Both the position numbers and the translations under genes were made by a program. Of a stretch of DNA of 64,000 nt, positions 53,557 to 63,736 are shown piece by piece. Location of the stretch: NCBI GenBank assembly GCA_902801205.1, contig CADCHE010000005.1, positions 89,543-153,542 of the forward strand. Direction: 5' to 3'. Below the pieces are notes generated by a model that was not told where the DNA came from, made no database searches, and saw only the letters and a program-made list of their open reading frames with translations. Origin of the DNA: an uncultured Bacteroidia bacterium. Its GTDB lineage: Bacteria; Bacteroidota; Bacteroidia; Bacteroidales; UBA932. Position 1 is the first letter of the stretch. Every line of letters begins with the position of its first letter.

Positions 53557-54842
53557 ACCATTCCTTCCAATAATTCTACATATTTCCGTGCCAGCTCCTT
53601 GCGGCTGAAACGACTGATATCCTGAGGGTTGTCGAGGGAGCATCCGTTCCTGAACCGCTCCCATACGCCGTCGATGAACGTGCGGATGCCGGCTTCGTCC
53701 TCCCAGTCGAACACCTCTCCGGCACCGGCACCGCGGACGACTTCGGCCATCACGCTGTCGGGCTGGCCGACGCCGAGGACCGGCCGGCGGGACGCCAGGT
53801 ATTCGAAGACCTTCCCGGGCAGGGCGGATGCGTATTCCGGCTCGCGCCGGAGCGAAATGAGCAGCACCGAGGCCCCCCGCTGTTCGGCAACGGCGGCCGG
53901 ATGGGAGCAGTATCCGTTGTCCACCAGGCAGTCTCCCAGGCCGGAGGCCCGGATGGAGGCAAAGACGGCTGCGTCGGTCTTGCCGGAAAAACGGATCCGC
54001 AACGCCTGTGCGAACGCCGGATCGGCCGCCTTTTTCGCCGCCAGGACGCGCCAGAGCGCCTCCGAGTTGCCGTCGGCGGCAAACAACCCGGTGTGGGTCA
54101 CATTGAAACAGCCGTCCGGGGTGAACGTGGCGGCATAGTCGTCCGGGTCGTAGCCGTTGGTGAGCAGGAAGACGGTGTTCCGGGTCATCGCCTGGAAATC
54201 GCGTTGCTCGCGCGGCGAGACGGACACCACCCGCGTGGCTTCGTCCAGCACGCTCCGCTCCTGGCGGCGGTGCAGGGCATCAGCCCAACGGGTCAGCGGC
54301 AAGTGCTTGTAATAGAACATCTTCGTCCAGGCATCCCGGAAGTCGGCCACCCACGGGATGCCCGTAGCCCGGGCGACGCCGCGGGCGATCAGGTGCATCG
54401 ACTGGGGCGGACCGGTGCTGACGATGGCGTCCACCGGATGCGCCTGGAGATATTGTTTCAGGAAACGGACGGAAGGGCGGATCCACAGGCAGCGCGGGTC
54501 GGGAATGAAGGCGTTGGCCCGCACGAAGAGCGACAGGCGCGCGGCTAAGGATTTCTTCCCGCCGTGGATGGGATTCACCTCCGACGTCCCGCCGCCTTTG
54601 CGGCCGAAGAGGCTGCGGTAGATGCCGTAGGGCTCCACGATCTTCCTGCGGATGACTTCCGCCTCGGGCGGGACATCCGCACCCAGGGCGTCATCTTTCG
54701 CAATCATCTCCGGATTGTCGGGCGTGTAGATGACCGGCTGCCAGCCCAGGGCAGGGAAATACTTCGCGAATTTCACCCAGCGCTGCACACCGGATCCGCC
54801 GGCCGGCGGCCAATAGTACGAGATGATCAGCACCCGCTTCAT
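53553..54842 (-). CDS. Glycosyltransferase family 4
   Basis: 429-residue GT-B enzyme transferring a sugar from a nucleotide donor; donor and acceptor unknown. N-terminal half: [20 protein letters not shown] (typical GT4 start) and [21 protein letters not shown]-terminal donor half: [19 protein letters not shown] with the conserved Glu region. Cytoplasmic or membrane-associated. Overlaps wecB by 4 nt upstream and yfhO by 4 nt downstream, so it belongs to the surface polysaccharide unit. Confidence 0.88.
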   Translation of the reverse strand: MKRVLIISYYWPPAGGSGVQRWVKFAKYFPALGWQPVIYTPDNPEMIAKDDALGADVPPEAEVIRRKIVEPYGIYRSLFGRKGGGTSEVNPIHGGKKSLAARLSLFVRANAFIPDPRCLWIRPSVRFLKQYLQAHPVDAIVSTGPPQSMHLIARGVARATGIPWVADFRDAWTKMFYYKHLPLTRWADALHRRQERSVLDEATRVVSVSPREQRDFQAMTRNTVFLLTNGYDPDDYAATFTPDGCFNVTHTGLFAADGNSEALWRVLAAKKAADPAFAQALRIRFSGKTDAAVFASIRASGLGDCLVDNGYCSHPAAVAEQRGASVLLISLRREPEYASALPGKVFEYLASRRPVLGVGQPDSVMAEVVRGAGAGEVFDWEDEAGIRTFIDGVWERFRNGCSLDNPQDISRFSRKELARKYVELLEGMV

Positions 54843-55996
54843 CGGTCTTCCTCCAGCATCCGTTCCACAATCCGGCGGCAGGCCTGTCCGTCCCCGTACG
54901 GATTGACGCTGCGGCTCATCCGGGCATATTCCTCCGGATCGTCCAGCAGGCGCGACACGCCGGAGACGATCTTCTCCACATCGGTGCCCACCAGTTTGAC
55001 GGTGCCGGCTTCCACGGCCTCGGGGCGCTCGGTGGCCGTCCGCATCACCAGTACGGGGATGCCCAGTCCGGGCGCTTCTTCCTGGATACCGCCGCTGTCG
55101 GTCAACACCACCGCGGCCTTTTCCATCAGGAAGACGAAAGAAAGGTATTCCAGCGGCTCGATGAAGAAGATGTTGCCGGGGCGGTTTTCACCGAACGCCT
55201 CCGCGATGGGGCGGCGGACATTCGGGTTGAGGTGCATCGGATAGACGATGTCGACGGCGGGATACCGTTCCGCCAGCGTCCGAAGGGCCGTACAGATGTG
55301 CCGGAACCCTTCGCCGAAATTTTCGCGGCGGTGGCCCGTGACGAGCACGAGCTTGCGCCTGCCGGCCAGCCGGGCGGGATCGTAGCCGGCCGACCGAAGC
55401 CGTCCGGCCAGCGTTGTTCCCAGGGCGGGGTCCGCCTTGATCCGGTCCACGACGGAACGGAGGGCGTCGATCACGGTGTTGCCGGTGACGCAGATGCGCG
55501 CTTCGGGGACGCCTTCGGCCAGCAGGTTCTCCCGCGAGAGCGGGGTCGGCGCGAAGTCGTACGTGGCGATCCGTCCCGTCAGCTGGCGGTTCATCTCTTC
55601 GGGCCACGGGCTGTAGATGTCGCGGGTGCGGAGTCCGGCCTCCACGTGGGCCACCGGAATCTGCCGGTAGAACGCGGCCAGGGCCGCCGCCGTACTCGTG
55701 GTCGTGTCGCCATGGACGAAAACCACGTCGGGCGCCGCGTCGTCCAGCACGCCGCGCATGCCCAGCAGCACCGCGGACGTGATATCGTACAGGTCCTGCC
55801 CCTGCTTCATGATTTTCAGGTCGTAGTCGGGGACGATGCCGAAGACGTCCAGCACCTGCGCGAGCATCTCGCGGTGCTGGCCGGTGACGCACACCTTCGT
55901 GTCAAAGGCCTCGGGGCGGGCGCGGAACGCCGCGACGAGCGGAGCCATCTTGATGGCCTCGGGGCGCGTGCCGAATACGAGCAGGATCTTCTTCAT
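54839..55996 (-). CDS. wecB: UDP-N-acetylglucosamine 2-epimerase (non-hydrolysing)
   Basis: Converts UDP-GlcNAc to UDP-ManNAc. 385 residues. Motifs: [42 protein letters not shown], and [13 protein letters not shown], all of the non-hydrolysing bacterial enzyme. Cytoplasmic. Lies 9 nt after wecC, which oxidises its product. Confidence 0.94.
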   Translation of the reverse strand: MKKILLVFGTRPEAIKMAPLVAAFRARPEAFDTKVCVTGQHREMLAQVLDVFGIVPDYDLKIMKQGQDLYDITSAVLLGMRGVLDDAAPDVVFVHGDTTTSTAAALAAFYRQIPVAHVEAGLRTRDIYSPWPEEMNRQLTGRIATYDFAPTPLSRENLLAEGVPEARICVTGNTVIDALRSVVDRIKADPALGTTLAGRLRSAGYDPARLAGRRKLVLVTGHRRENFGEGFRHICTALRTLAERYPAVDIVYPMHLNPNVRRPIAEAFGENRPGNIFFIEPLEYLSFVFLMEKAAVVLTDSGGIQEEAPGLGIPVLVMRTATERPEAVEAGTVKLVGTDVEKIVSGVSRLLDDPEEYARMSRSVNPYGDGQACRRIVERMLEEDR

Positions 55997-56005
55997 AACA
56001 AGCCT

Positions 56006-57217
56006 TTACAATTGATGGACGCCGGGCAGGGAAAGGACATGGCGGCAGTCCAGGACCGTCTTGCCGGCGAGTTTCTCCTGCGCCTCGACGATCTGCCGGT
56101 GCCCGACCATCACCACCACCAGGTCCACGTCGGAGAGGAAGGCGTCCAGGTCGTGGTACTGGTTCGGAACCAGGTCTTTCTCCACGTAAGGGTCATAGAC
56201 TTTCAGCGGGACGCCCAGGTGGCGTTCCTGTGCCTGGAGCAGCTGCAGCGTGGGACTCTCCCGGCAGTCGTCCACATCTTCCTTGTAGGTCAGGCCGTAC
56301 AGGCCGACCCGCGAGGGGTCGCTGATGCCCGCCTCCTGCATGGTCTCGTGGATGCGCTCCAGCACGAAGGACGGCTGGCTGTCGTTCGTCTTCATGGCCT
56401 CGTCGATCACCTTCGCCAGGCTCGGATAGTCGCCCACCAGGAACCAGGGGTCGACGCTGATGCAGTGCCCGCCCACGCCGGGGCCGGGCTGCAGGATGTT
56501 CACCCGCGGGTGCATGTTGCAGATGCGGATGATCTCGTAGACGTCCATCCCCGCGTGGCGGCAGATGCGGCTGAGCTCGTTGGCGAACGCGATGTTCACG
56601 GCCCGGAAGGTGTTTTCGACGACTTTGGTCATCTCGGCGGTGCGGATGTCGGTGACGACGATCTCGCCCTGGCAGAACGAGGCGTACAGGCGGGCGATCC
56701 GCTCTCCTGCGGCGCGGTCGTCGGCGCCGACGGTGCGGTTGTTGTGCAGCAGCTCGTACACCATGTTGCCGGGGATGATCCGCTCCGGCGCATGCACCAG
56801 GCTGATGCCTTCGCGGACAAGCGGGCGGATGCAGCGGTCGACGGTGCCGGGCGACACGGTGGACTCGATGACGATCGTGGCGTCGTCCGGGCAGACGGAA
56901 AGCACGTCCCGCACGGCCTGCACCACGAAGGAGGGATCCACCTTCTTGGTAAACTTGTCGTACGGGGTCGGCACGGAGATGATGTAGGTTCTCGTCCGCA
57001 TGTACTGCGTCGTAAAGGTGATGCCGCCTTCCACCGCCGCCGCGAACAGTTCTTCCAGGCCCTTCTCGCGGAACGTCGTCCTGCCTTCGCGCAGGGTCCG
57101 GACCAGCGCGGCATTGCAGTCGGTGCCCACCACGGGCACGCCGTGCGAGGCCAGCATCAGGGCCGTCGGCAGGCCGATGTATCCCAGCCCGATGACATTG
57201 ATCGTATCGTTCTTCAT
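56006..57217 (-). CDS. wecC: UDP-N-acetyl-D-mannosamine dehydrogenase (WecC)
   Basis: NAD-dependent dehydrogenase oxidising UDP-ManNAc to UDP-ManNAcA, a building block of capsules and enterobacterial-common-antigen-like polymers. 403 residues: Rossmann GLGYIGLPTA, TVSPGT, ENTFRAVNIAFANELSRI, and the catalytic Cys in GVGGHCISVDPWFL. ATG at 57217 is the conventional start; an in-frame ATG at 57241 lies only 11 nt after the -7 element and is possible. First gene of the unit wecC-wecB-GT4-yfhO-BACON-C10. Confidence 0.93.
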   Translation of the reverse strand: MKNDTINVIGLGYIGLPTALMLASHGVPVVGTDCNAALVRTLREGRTTFREKGLEELFAAAVEGGITFTTQYMRTRTYIISVPTPYDKFTKKVDPSFVVQAVRDVLSVCPDDATIVIESTVSPGTVDRCIRPLVREGISLVHAPERIIPGNMVYELLHNNRTVGADDRAAGERIARLYASFCQGEIVVTDIRTAEMTKVVENTFRAVNIAFANELSRICRHAGMDVYEIIRICNMHPRVNILQPGPGVGGHCISVDPWFLVGDYPSLAKVIDEAMKTNDSQPSFVLERIHETMQEAGISDPSRVGLYGLTYKEDVDDCRESPTLQLLQAQERHLGVPLKVYDPYVEKDLVPNQYHDLDAFLSDVDLVVVMVGHRQIVEAQEKLAGKTVLDCRHVLSLPGVHQL

Positions 57218-57252
57218 CCCGTCTGTCTCTTGTCGATTCATGCTTGAATCTT

Positions 57253-57284
57253 CAAAGGTAATAAAAAACGGCGGGATTATGAAA
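57253..57284 (-). promoter_or_regulatory. promoter of the wecC unit
   Basis: Leftward TTTC (57284-57281), 20-nt spacer, TACCTTTG (57260-57253), an exact -7 match. Confidence 0.65.
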
Positions 57285-57307
57285 AAAGCGCACGGCGCCC
57301 CATGGGA

Positions 57308-57339
57308 TTTGATTCCACGGGAAGTTTTTGTTATCTTTG
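57308..57339 (+). promoter_or_regulatory. promoter of mutS
   Basis: TTTG (57308-57311), 20-nt spacer, TATCTTTG (57332-57339): both boxes exact. Only 6 nt separate the -7 element from the ATG, so the transcript is nearly leaderless. Confidence 0.75.
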
Positions 57340-57345
57340 TGTGTT

Positions 57346-59985
57346 ATGGCGAAAAAGACATCCGCGGCGAAGACGGTCGAAGACACCCCGCTCATCAAGC
57401 AGTTCTTCTCGGTAAAGGCGCAGCACCCCGAAGCGGTGCTCCTCTACCGGGTGGGCGACTTCTATGAGTCGTATGCCGCCGACGCCGTACTCGTCAGCAA
57501 GGTCCTCGGCATCGTCCAGACCAAGAAGTCGAACGGCGAGAAAGGATACGTGGAGATGGCCGGCTTCCCCCACCATGCCCTCGACGTGTACCTGCCCAAG
57601 CTGGTGCGTGCCGGCTACAAGGTGGCCATCTGCGACCAGCTGGAGGATCCGAGATTCGCCAAGAAACTGGTCAAGCGCGGCGTGACCGAACTGGTGACGC
57701 CGGGCGTCGTCCTCGGCGAACAGGTACTCTCGCAGAAAGAAAACAATTTCCTCGCCGGCCTCGCCTTCGAGAAAGACCGGTGCGGCGCTGCCTTCCTGGA
57801 CGTGTCCACCGGGCAGTTCCAGGTAGCACAGGGGTCACTGGACTACATCGCCACCCTGCTCTCCTCGTTCGACCCCAAGGAAGTCATCGTCCAGCGCGGG
57901 TACGAACGGGGCGTCCGCGAGCGGTTCGGCGAAGGGCTCTACCTGTCTTCCGTCGAAGAGTGGGCCTTCGTCTATGACGCCGCCGTCGAACGGCTCAAGA
58001 AACAGTTCGCCGTCGAGTCGCTCAAGGGTTTCGCGGTCGACCGCTACCCGCTGGGCATCTGTGCCGCCGGCGCCCTGATGGTCTACCTCGAACAGACCTT
58101 CCACGCCGGAATGAAGAACATCTGCGGCATCTCCCGCATCGACGCCGACCGGTTCGTCTGGATGGACAAGTTCACGCTGCGCAACCTGGAAGTGCTCACG
58201 TCCTCCGCCGGCGGCGAGGGCGTGCCGCTCGTGAGCGTGCTCGACAAGTGCGCCTCGCCGATGGGAGCCCGCCTGCTGCGCTCCTGGCTGGCGATGCCGG
58301 TGATGGACCTCGAAGAACTGCGCGCACGCCACGATGTCGTGGCACATTTCAAAGACGCGGAGGAAGACCGGAACGCCCTGCAGGAGGCGCTGGGACAGGT
58401 CGGTGACCTGGAGCGCATCCTTTCCCGGGCGGCGGCTGGCAAGATCGCCCCGCGTGAGGTGATGCAGCTGGGGCGCGGCCTTGCGCAGATGGACCCCATC
58501 GCGGCGCTGTGCCGCGGCCGGGGCGTCGCGGCCCTCGACACGCTCGCGGGACAGATGAACGACTGCTCCTCCCTGCAGGAGGAGATCCGCAAGACGATGG
58601 ATCCCGATCCGGCCGCCGCTCTGGGAAAGGGGCCGGTCATCGGGCCCGGCGTCGACGAGGAACTCGACAGCCTGCGTTCGCTGTCCACCGGTGGGAAAGA
58701 ATACCTGCAGCGGCTTCAGGACAGGGAGGCCGAACGGACCGGAATCCCCTCGCTGAAAATCAGTTACAACAACGTCTTCGGGTATTATATCGAAGTCCGG
58801 AACACCTTCAAGGACAAGGTGCCGCCCGAATGGATCCGCAAGCAGACCCTCGTCAATGCGGAGCGCTACATCACCGAAGAACTCAAGGAATACGAAGAGA
58901 AGATCCTCACGGCGGAAGACCGCATCTATGCCCTCGAGACGAAGCTCTACGCCGCGCTCGTGGAGCAGATCCAGCGTTGCATCCCGCAGGTGCAGGCCAA
59001 CTGCCGCATCCTCGCACGGCTGGACGTGCTGGCCGGCTTCGCCGAGAACGCCGCACTGCGCGGCTACTGCCGCCCGCAGATGACGGACGGACTCGCCCTG
59101 GACATCAAGGCGGGCCGGCATCCCGTCATCGAAACCCTGATGCCGCCCGGCGAGGAATATGTCCCCAATGACATCCACCTGGACGCGGAAGGGCAGCAGA
59201 TCATCATCCTTACCGGTCCCAACATGGCCGGAAAGTCAGCCCTGCTCCGGCAGACGGCGCTCATCGTGCTGATGGCCCAGGCCGGCTCCTTCGTCCCGGC
59301 ACAGGAGGCCACGATCGGCTGGTTCGACAAGATATTCACCCGCGTGGGCGCGTCGGACAACATCTCCCGCGGCGAATCCACCTTCATGGTGGAGATGCTG
59401 GAGACCTCGATGATCCTCCACAACCTCTCCGCCCGCTCGCTCGTGCTGCTCGACGAGATCGGCCGGGGTACCTCCACCTACGACGGCATGTCCATCGCCC
59501 GGGCCATCGTGGAGTACATCCATGAATACGGACACGGCGCCAAGACCCTTTTCGCCACCCATTACCACGAACTCAACGACCTGGCGGACCTCTACCCCCG
59601 CGTGAAGAACTTCCATGTGGCGGTGAAGGAGGTGGGCACCCAGGTCATCTTCCTGCGCAAGCTCAAGGAAGGCGGCACGGCACATAGCTTCGGCATCCAT
59701 GTCGCCCGGATGGCCGGAATGCCCCGCGAGGTGATCCGCAGCGCGGAGAAGACCCTCAAGTCGCTGGAGGGCGAAGGGACACCCGCAACGGGGCTGCGCA
59801 AGGCAACCCGGACCAAAGCCGGGACGCTTGAGAGCGACGGCTCCCTGCAGTTGTCCTTCTTCCAGCTGGACGACCCGCTGCTGGGCTCGCTGCGCGACAA
59901 GCTGAAGGCCGCCGACCTGAACAATCTCACCCCGCTCCAGGCCTTCGATCTCCTGCGCGAGATGAAGGAAGAGCTGGGGCTCTGA
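57346..59985 (+). CDS. mutS: DNA mismatch repair protein MutS
   Basis: Mismatch-recognition ATPase of 879 residues. The N-terminal lesion-binding domain holds the Phe of VGDFYESY (Phe-x-Glu, about residues 39-43). Connector, lever and clamp domains follow. The ATPase domain has Walker A TGPNMAGKS, DEIGRGTSTYDG (Walker B and D-loop) and FATHYHEL. The C-terminal region SLQLSFFQLDDP matches the usual QLSLF-type beta-clamp-binding motif region. Cytoplasmic. Start from ATG at 57346. A beta-helix protein gene begins 13 nt after its stop, probably transcribed with it. Confidence 0.96.
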   Translation: MAKKTSAAKTVEDTPLIKQFFSVKAQHPEAVLLYRVGDFYESYAADAVLVSKVLGIVQTKKSNGEKGYVEMAGFPHHALDVYLPKLVRAGYKVAICDQLEDPRFAKKLVKRGVTELVTPGVVLGEQVLSQKENNFLAGLAFEKDRCGAAFLDVSTGQFQVAQGSLDYIATLLSSFDPKEVIVQRGYERGVRERFGEGLYLSSVEEWAFVYDAAVERLKKQFAVESLKGFAVDRYPLGICAAGALMVYLEQTFHAGMKNICGISRIDADRFVWMDKFTLRNLEVLTSSAGGEGVPLVSVLDKCASPMGARLLRSWLAMPVMDLEELRARHDVVAHFKDAEEDRNALQEALGQVGDLERILSRAAAGKIAPREVMQLGRGLAQMDPIAALCRGRGVAALDTLAGQMNDCSSLQEEIRKTMDPDPAAALGKGPVIGPGVDEELDSLRSLSTGGKEYLQRLQDREAERTGIPSLKISYNNVFGYYIEVRNTFKDKVPPEWIRKQTLVNAERYITEELKEYEEKILTAEDRIYALETKLYAALVEQIQRCIPQVQANCRILARLDVLAGFAENAALRGYCRPQMTDGLALDIKAGRHPVIETLMPPGEEYVPNDIHLDAEGQQIIILTGPNMAGKSALLRQTALIVLMAQAGSFVPAQEATIGWFDKIFTRVGASDNISRGESTFMVEMLETSMILHNLSARSLVLLDEIGRGTSTYDGMSIARAIVEYIHEYGHGAKTLFATHYHELNDLADLYPRVKNFHVAVKEVGTQVIFLRKLKEGGTAHSFGIHVARMAGMPREVIRSAEKTLKSLEGEGTPATGLRKATRTKAGTLESDGSLQLSFFQLDDPLLGSLRDKLKAADLNNLTPLQAFDLLREMKEELGL

Positions 59986-59998
59986 CCTTTATCGTGAC

Positions 59999-61615
59999 AT
60001 GATGAAAAGAACCTTGCTCACCCTGCTGTCGCTGGCCATTCCGGTGCTGCTGGCCGCCCAGGGCGTCCGGGACGTCCGCGTTGCGGCGTCCGATTCCCCG
60101 TCGCAGGACAAGGCGGCGGCCGATTACGTCTGCACCGGGCACGACGACCAGGAAACCCTCCAGCAGGCCATCGATGCGGTGGGGACCGGCGGAACCGTGT
60201 ACCTGGCCGCAGGCAACTATTTCATCGACGCGTTCCACAAGGCTGCGCACGGGCCGGACTACGCTGTCAAGACCCGGCGGCTGGACGTGTCCACCAAACT
60301 CCGTCTCCAGGGCACCGTCCGCGCCAACGGCGGCGTCATCGATTACGACGCGCCGGACATGCGCGGCAAAGCGAAAGTAACCGGTACCAACCTCGTCGTG
60401 ACCCAGGAATGCTACGACGCATTGCCGGACGCAGGGAGTTTCGCCGTCATCCGCGGCGACGACCAGGGCGGCGACTTCTGGGACGTGATGGCCCAGGAAC
60501 TGACCGTCAACGACCTCACCATCTCCCTGCCGGACAACCAGAAGAATATCATCTGCATCGACGGATATGCCCTCGGCGCCCTCAACGTGGACGATGTCCG
60601 GCTCGGCACGCGGATTTTCAACCGGTCGATGGACCCGGCCCAGACGATGCGCGTCGGCGTGGACGGCTGCATCGGCATCCGGGGCCTCCAGGGATCGAAC
60701 AACGGCAGCGAAACGATCCTCCGGTCCATCTACGCCATCGGCCTGGGCGTCGGTTTCGCCCTCAGCGGCGAGCACCTGGTCTGCATCCAGCTCGGCGCCA
60801 TCGGCAACAAATACGGATATACCTTCAACAACTTTACGCCGGAGGGCGGCGTTTGGTGCCATCCGATCACCCTGATCAACTGCTGCGATGAGGTCTCGGC
60901 CAACTATCCGTATTTCGGGCCGAACCCGTACGGGCAGAACGTCGACCTGGTCAACTTCAACATGGAGCACTACACGACGATGTTCTCGCTGGGCGGCGAC
61001 TACGCCCGCGAGGCCGTTCCCGGGCAGTGGGGCGGGAACATCGATTACGACATCCAGGACTGGGAAGCCGATGTGTGGAACCAGCCCTTCCCGGGCAACT
61101 CCCCGTACCGCCGCTTCTGGGCGGGGGACGGAAGCGGTGCCCGCTTCACGTCGAAGAACAACGTGCAGCGGCGTTCCTATCCTTCTGCGGAAAGGAGGAA
61201 GATCGCCCCGAACGTGGGGCAGGTCATCCTGGACGAAGACCTGGGCAAGCCCCTGTACTGCCTCGCCTGTGGCGACTACGGCTGCGCGAAGGTGACGCTG
61301 GAAAGCGGCGCCAAGGCGCCCGGGGAAATCCTCCTGCGGGTGGGGAACACCGCGCGGAGAATCGCCGTGCCCGCCGGCCTCTCCGGCCGGAACGCCCTGC
61401 TGGAGTATCTGTACCGGCAACTGATGGTGAACACTTCGTGCCGCCTCCTGAAAGAGGAAGGCGCCCTGCTGATCTGGAACAACCAGATCGGAACCCTCTC
61501 TGCGAAAGACATTTCCGCCGACGGTGGAAACACCCGTGCCCGGCTCGGCATCACCCTGGAGAAGCCCGGCGCCGAGAACCGCTGGATCGATTTCGCCGGG
61601 AATCCTGTCGAATGA
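59999..61615 (+). CDS. Secreted right-handed beta-helix protein
   Basis: 538-residue exported protein (signal MMKRTLLTLLSLAIPVLLAA). The body reads like a pectate-lyase-type right-handed beta-helix: QQAIDAVGTGGTVYLAAGNY at the start, then repeated NxxD/VxxxxxI turns. It may be a polysaccharide lyase or glycan-binding scaffold; no lyase catalytic motif recognised. ATG at 60002 is an alternative. Starts 13 nt after mutS and 15 nt before a glycosidase gene. Confidence 0.75.
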   Translation: MMKRTLLTLLSLAIPVLLAAQGVRDVRVAASDSPSQDKAAADYVCTGHDDQETLQQAIDAVGTGGTVYLAAGNYFIDAFHKAAHGPDYAVKTRRLDVSTKLRLQGTVRANGGVIDYDAPDMRGKAKVTGTNLVVTQECYDALPDAGSFAVIRGDDQGGDFWDVMAQELTVNDLTISLPDNQKNIICIDGYALGALNVDDVRLGTRIFNRSMDPAQTMRVGVDGCIGIRGLQGSNNGSETILRSIYAIGLGVGFALSGEHLVCIQLGAIGNKYGYTFNNFTPEGGVWCHPITLINCCDEVSANYPYFGPNPYGQNVDLVNFNMEHYTTMFSLGGDYAREAVPGQWGGNIDYDIQDWEADVWNQPFPGNSPYRRFWAGDGSGARFTSKNNVQRRSYPSAERRKIAPNVGQVILDEDLGKPLYCLACGDYGCAKVTLESGAKAPGEILLRVGNTARRIAVPAGLSGRNALLEYLYRQLMVNTSCRLLKEEGALLIWNNQIGTLSAKDISADGGNTRARLGITLEKPGAENRWIDFAGNPVE

Positions 61616-61630
61616 TCAACCCTCCATGAT

Positions 61631-63673
61631 ATGAAACGATTGCTCTTTACGATTCTCCTCACCGCCGGCAGCCTCCTGGCCGCCGTCGCGCAGCCCGGCC
61701 TGGGCGCACGCCCGGACAAGGAGCGGTTCGCCCACCCGACGAACGCGGACCGCATCTACATGCTCCAGCACAGCACCCGGGGCAACTTGGAGGCGCTCAT
61801 CGACAACCTCTCCGCCGCCGGCTTCGGCGGCATCGTCACCAATGCGGACTGGCACACCGGGAAGGCGGAAAAGGACTTCTACCTGGAAAAGGACGCGGAC
61901 TTCGCCCGGCTCGACGAGGTGATCCGCACCCTGCAGAAGCGGGGCATGGGCGTCTGGCTTTACGACGAGTGCGGCTATCCGAGCGGTGCGGCCAACGGAC
62001 TGACCCTGCTCGGCCACCCGGAGTACGAAGCACGGGGGTTCACCGAAATCCGTGCGGAAGGCCCGGGTACCGTCTGGAGAAAACCCGACCTCTTCGAAAA
62101 GATCATCTTCGCCTGCCGGGAAGACGGAACGCCGGTATCCTTCGATACGCACCACGCGGAAGGAGCGGACCGGGTCTATGTCGTCCGTCCCCTGTTTGAG
62201 GGCAGCCATGCGCAGAACTGCGGATGGGGCCCGCGGCGCTATCCCAACCTCATGGACAAGGCGGCCGTCGCCTCCTTCATCCGCTGCACCTATGACCGGT
62301 ATGCCGACAAGACGGAAGGATTCGGCGCCTTCGAGGCCGTCTTCACGGACGAGCCGAGCCTGATGGCGGGCTACGTGAACTGCGGAACGCCCATGCCTTG
62401 GACCTTCGTGCCCTGGACGGAGGAGATGCCGGAGAAATACCGCCAGATGCACGGCCGGGAGATCTGGGAGGACATGCCCGTCCTGTTCTCGCATGCGGAG
62501 CGTTTCGAGGAAGGGAAGCTCCGTTTCTGGCAGACGGTCGCACAGCTGACGCAGGAGGCCTATTTCGGCCAGATTGAAAAGTGGTGCGCCGCCCACGGGC
62601 TGGCGTTTTCCGGCCACTGCCTGCTCGAAGAAGGGCTGGCGATGCATACGCCGCTGTACGGAAACCTGATGCAGCAGCTCAAGACCTTCGACTACCCGGG
62701 CGTGGACATGCTGACCGGGGATCCGGAGGCGTACAAGTTCTCGGACACCGACTACGCCCTGGCGTCCCGCTACGTCGGCGGCGCCGCACGGATGACCGGC
62801 AAGACGGACCGCGTGATGGTGGAAATCTGCCCGATCAAGGGCGCCGACCGGGAAAACGACTTTTCCTTCGCGGAAGAGCGCGGCACGATGGACCTGATCT
62901 TCCGGGCGGGCATCAACCATATCAATTCCTACCTCACGGCCAACCGGCTGGGTAAAGACTTCCCGCACTACGCCGAGATCTTCGGCCGCTGCGCCTACAT
63001 GCTCCGCGGGGCAAGCTGGGCCGGCAGGATCGGGATGTACTACCCCATCGAGACGGTACAGGGCTTCTACTGCCCCGACAACATCGGCGTAAACAACGGG
63101 GCAACGCTTTCCATTGCCGAAAAACAAGCGGAAGCGACACTCAGGACCCTCAACCGCCAGATCGCGGCGGCGGGGCTTGACTGGACCTTCGTCGACGCGG
63201 AATGGATCGGCGGGGCCGCACTGGACGGTGGAACGCTTTCCGCGAACGGCCTTTCGGTCGACGTGGTGATCCTGCCCGCCGTTCGGTGGCTGGATGCCAA
63301 GACCCGGGAAAAACTCAGCGCCTTCGAACAGGCCGGCGGCCTGGTGCTCCGGGTCGGCACAGTGCCGGAAGGGGACACCGCTCCGCTGTGTGAGGACCCG
63401 GTCGGCGCGCTCCGCTCCCGGGTGAATTACGGCCTCCGCATCAAAGCGGACCGTCCTGAAAGCCTCTTCGTCAGCCTTTACGGAAAAGAAGGCACCCGGA
63501 TGTGGTACCTGATCAATTCCTCCCCGGAGGAGCAGAAAGTGAAACTTTCCCCGCGCGGACCGGTCCAGGTCTGGCACACCTTCAACGGCGAGGTCAACGC
63601 CAAGACCTCGTTCGTCATGCCGCCGTATTCGTCCGCCTTCGTAACGGAAGGCAGAAACGGACGGCAACGGTAA
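61631..63673 (+). CDS. GH106-like secreted glycosidase (alpha-L-rhamnosidase type)
   Basis: 680-residue exported protein (signal MKRLLFTILLTAGSLLAAVA). A TIM-barrel core carries GMGVWLYDECGYPSGAA, a signature of GH106 and related proteins, and acidic residues in VFTDEPSLMAGY, the probable catalytic site. It is shorter than full GH106 enzymes (about 1,000 residues) and lacks their second half, so activity on rhamnose is tentative. Next to the beta-helix protein and upstream of a GH97 gene, it is part of a glycan-degrading group. Confidence 0.8.
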   Translation: MKRLLFTILLTAGSLLAAVAQPGLGARPDKERFAHPTNADRIYMLQHSTRGNLEALIDNLSAAGFGGIVTNADWHTGKAEKDFYLEKDADFARLDEVIRTLQKRGMGVWLYDECGYPSGAANGLTLLGHPEYEARGFTEIRAEGPGTVWRKPDLFEKIIFACREDGTPVSFDTHHAEGADRVYVVRPLFEGSHAQNCGWGPRRYPNLMDKAAVASFIRCTYDRYADKTEGFGAFEAVFTDEPSLMAGYVNCGTPMPWTFVPWTEEMPEKYRQMHGREIWEDMPVLFSHAERFEEGKLRFWQTVAQLTQEAYFGQIEKWCAAHGLAFSGHCLLEEGLAMHTPLYGNLMQQLKTFDYPGVDMLTGDPEAYKFSDTDYALASRYVGGAARMTGKTDRVMVEICPIKGADRENDFSFAEERGTMDLIFRAGINHINSYLTANRLGKDFPHYAEIFGRCAYMLRGASWAGRIGMYYPIETVQGFYCPDNIGVNNGATLSIAEKQAEATLRTLNRQIAAAGLDWTFVDAEWIGGAALDGGTLSANGLSVDVVILPAVRWLDAKTREKLSAFEQAGGLVLRVGTVPEGDTAPLCEDPVGALRSRVNYGLRIKADRPESLFVSLYGKEGTRMWYLINSSPEEQKVKLSPRGPVQVWHTFNGEVNAKTSFVMPPYSSAFVTEGRNGRQR

Positions 63674-63712
63674 ACGTTTCTTACCAATCCAAAGGAAAAC
63701 ACCACTCTTTTA

Positions 63713-63720
63713 TAGTTTTG
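63713..63720 (+). promoter_or_regulatory. -7 element of the GH97 gene
   Basis: TAGTTTTG fits TAnnTTTG; no clear -33 box. It lies 16 nt before the ATG in the 63-nt gap after the GH106-like gene. Confidence 0.45.
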
Positions 63721-63736
63721 GAATACGCACACTGAT

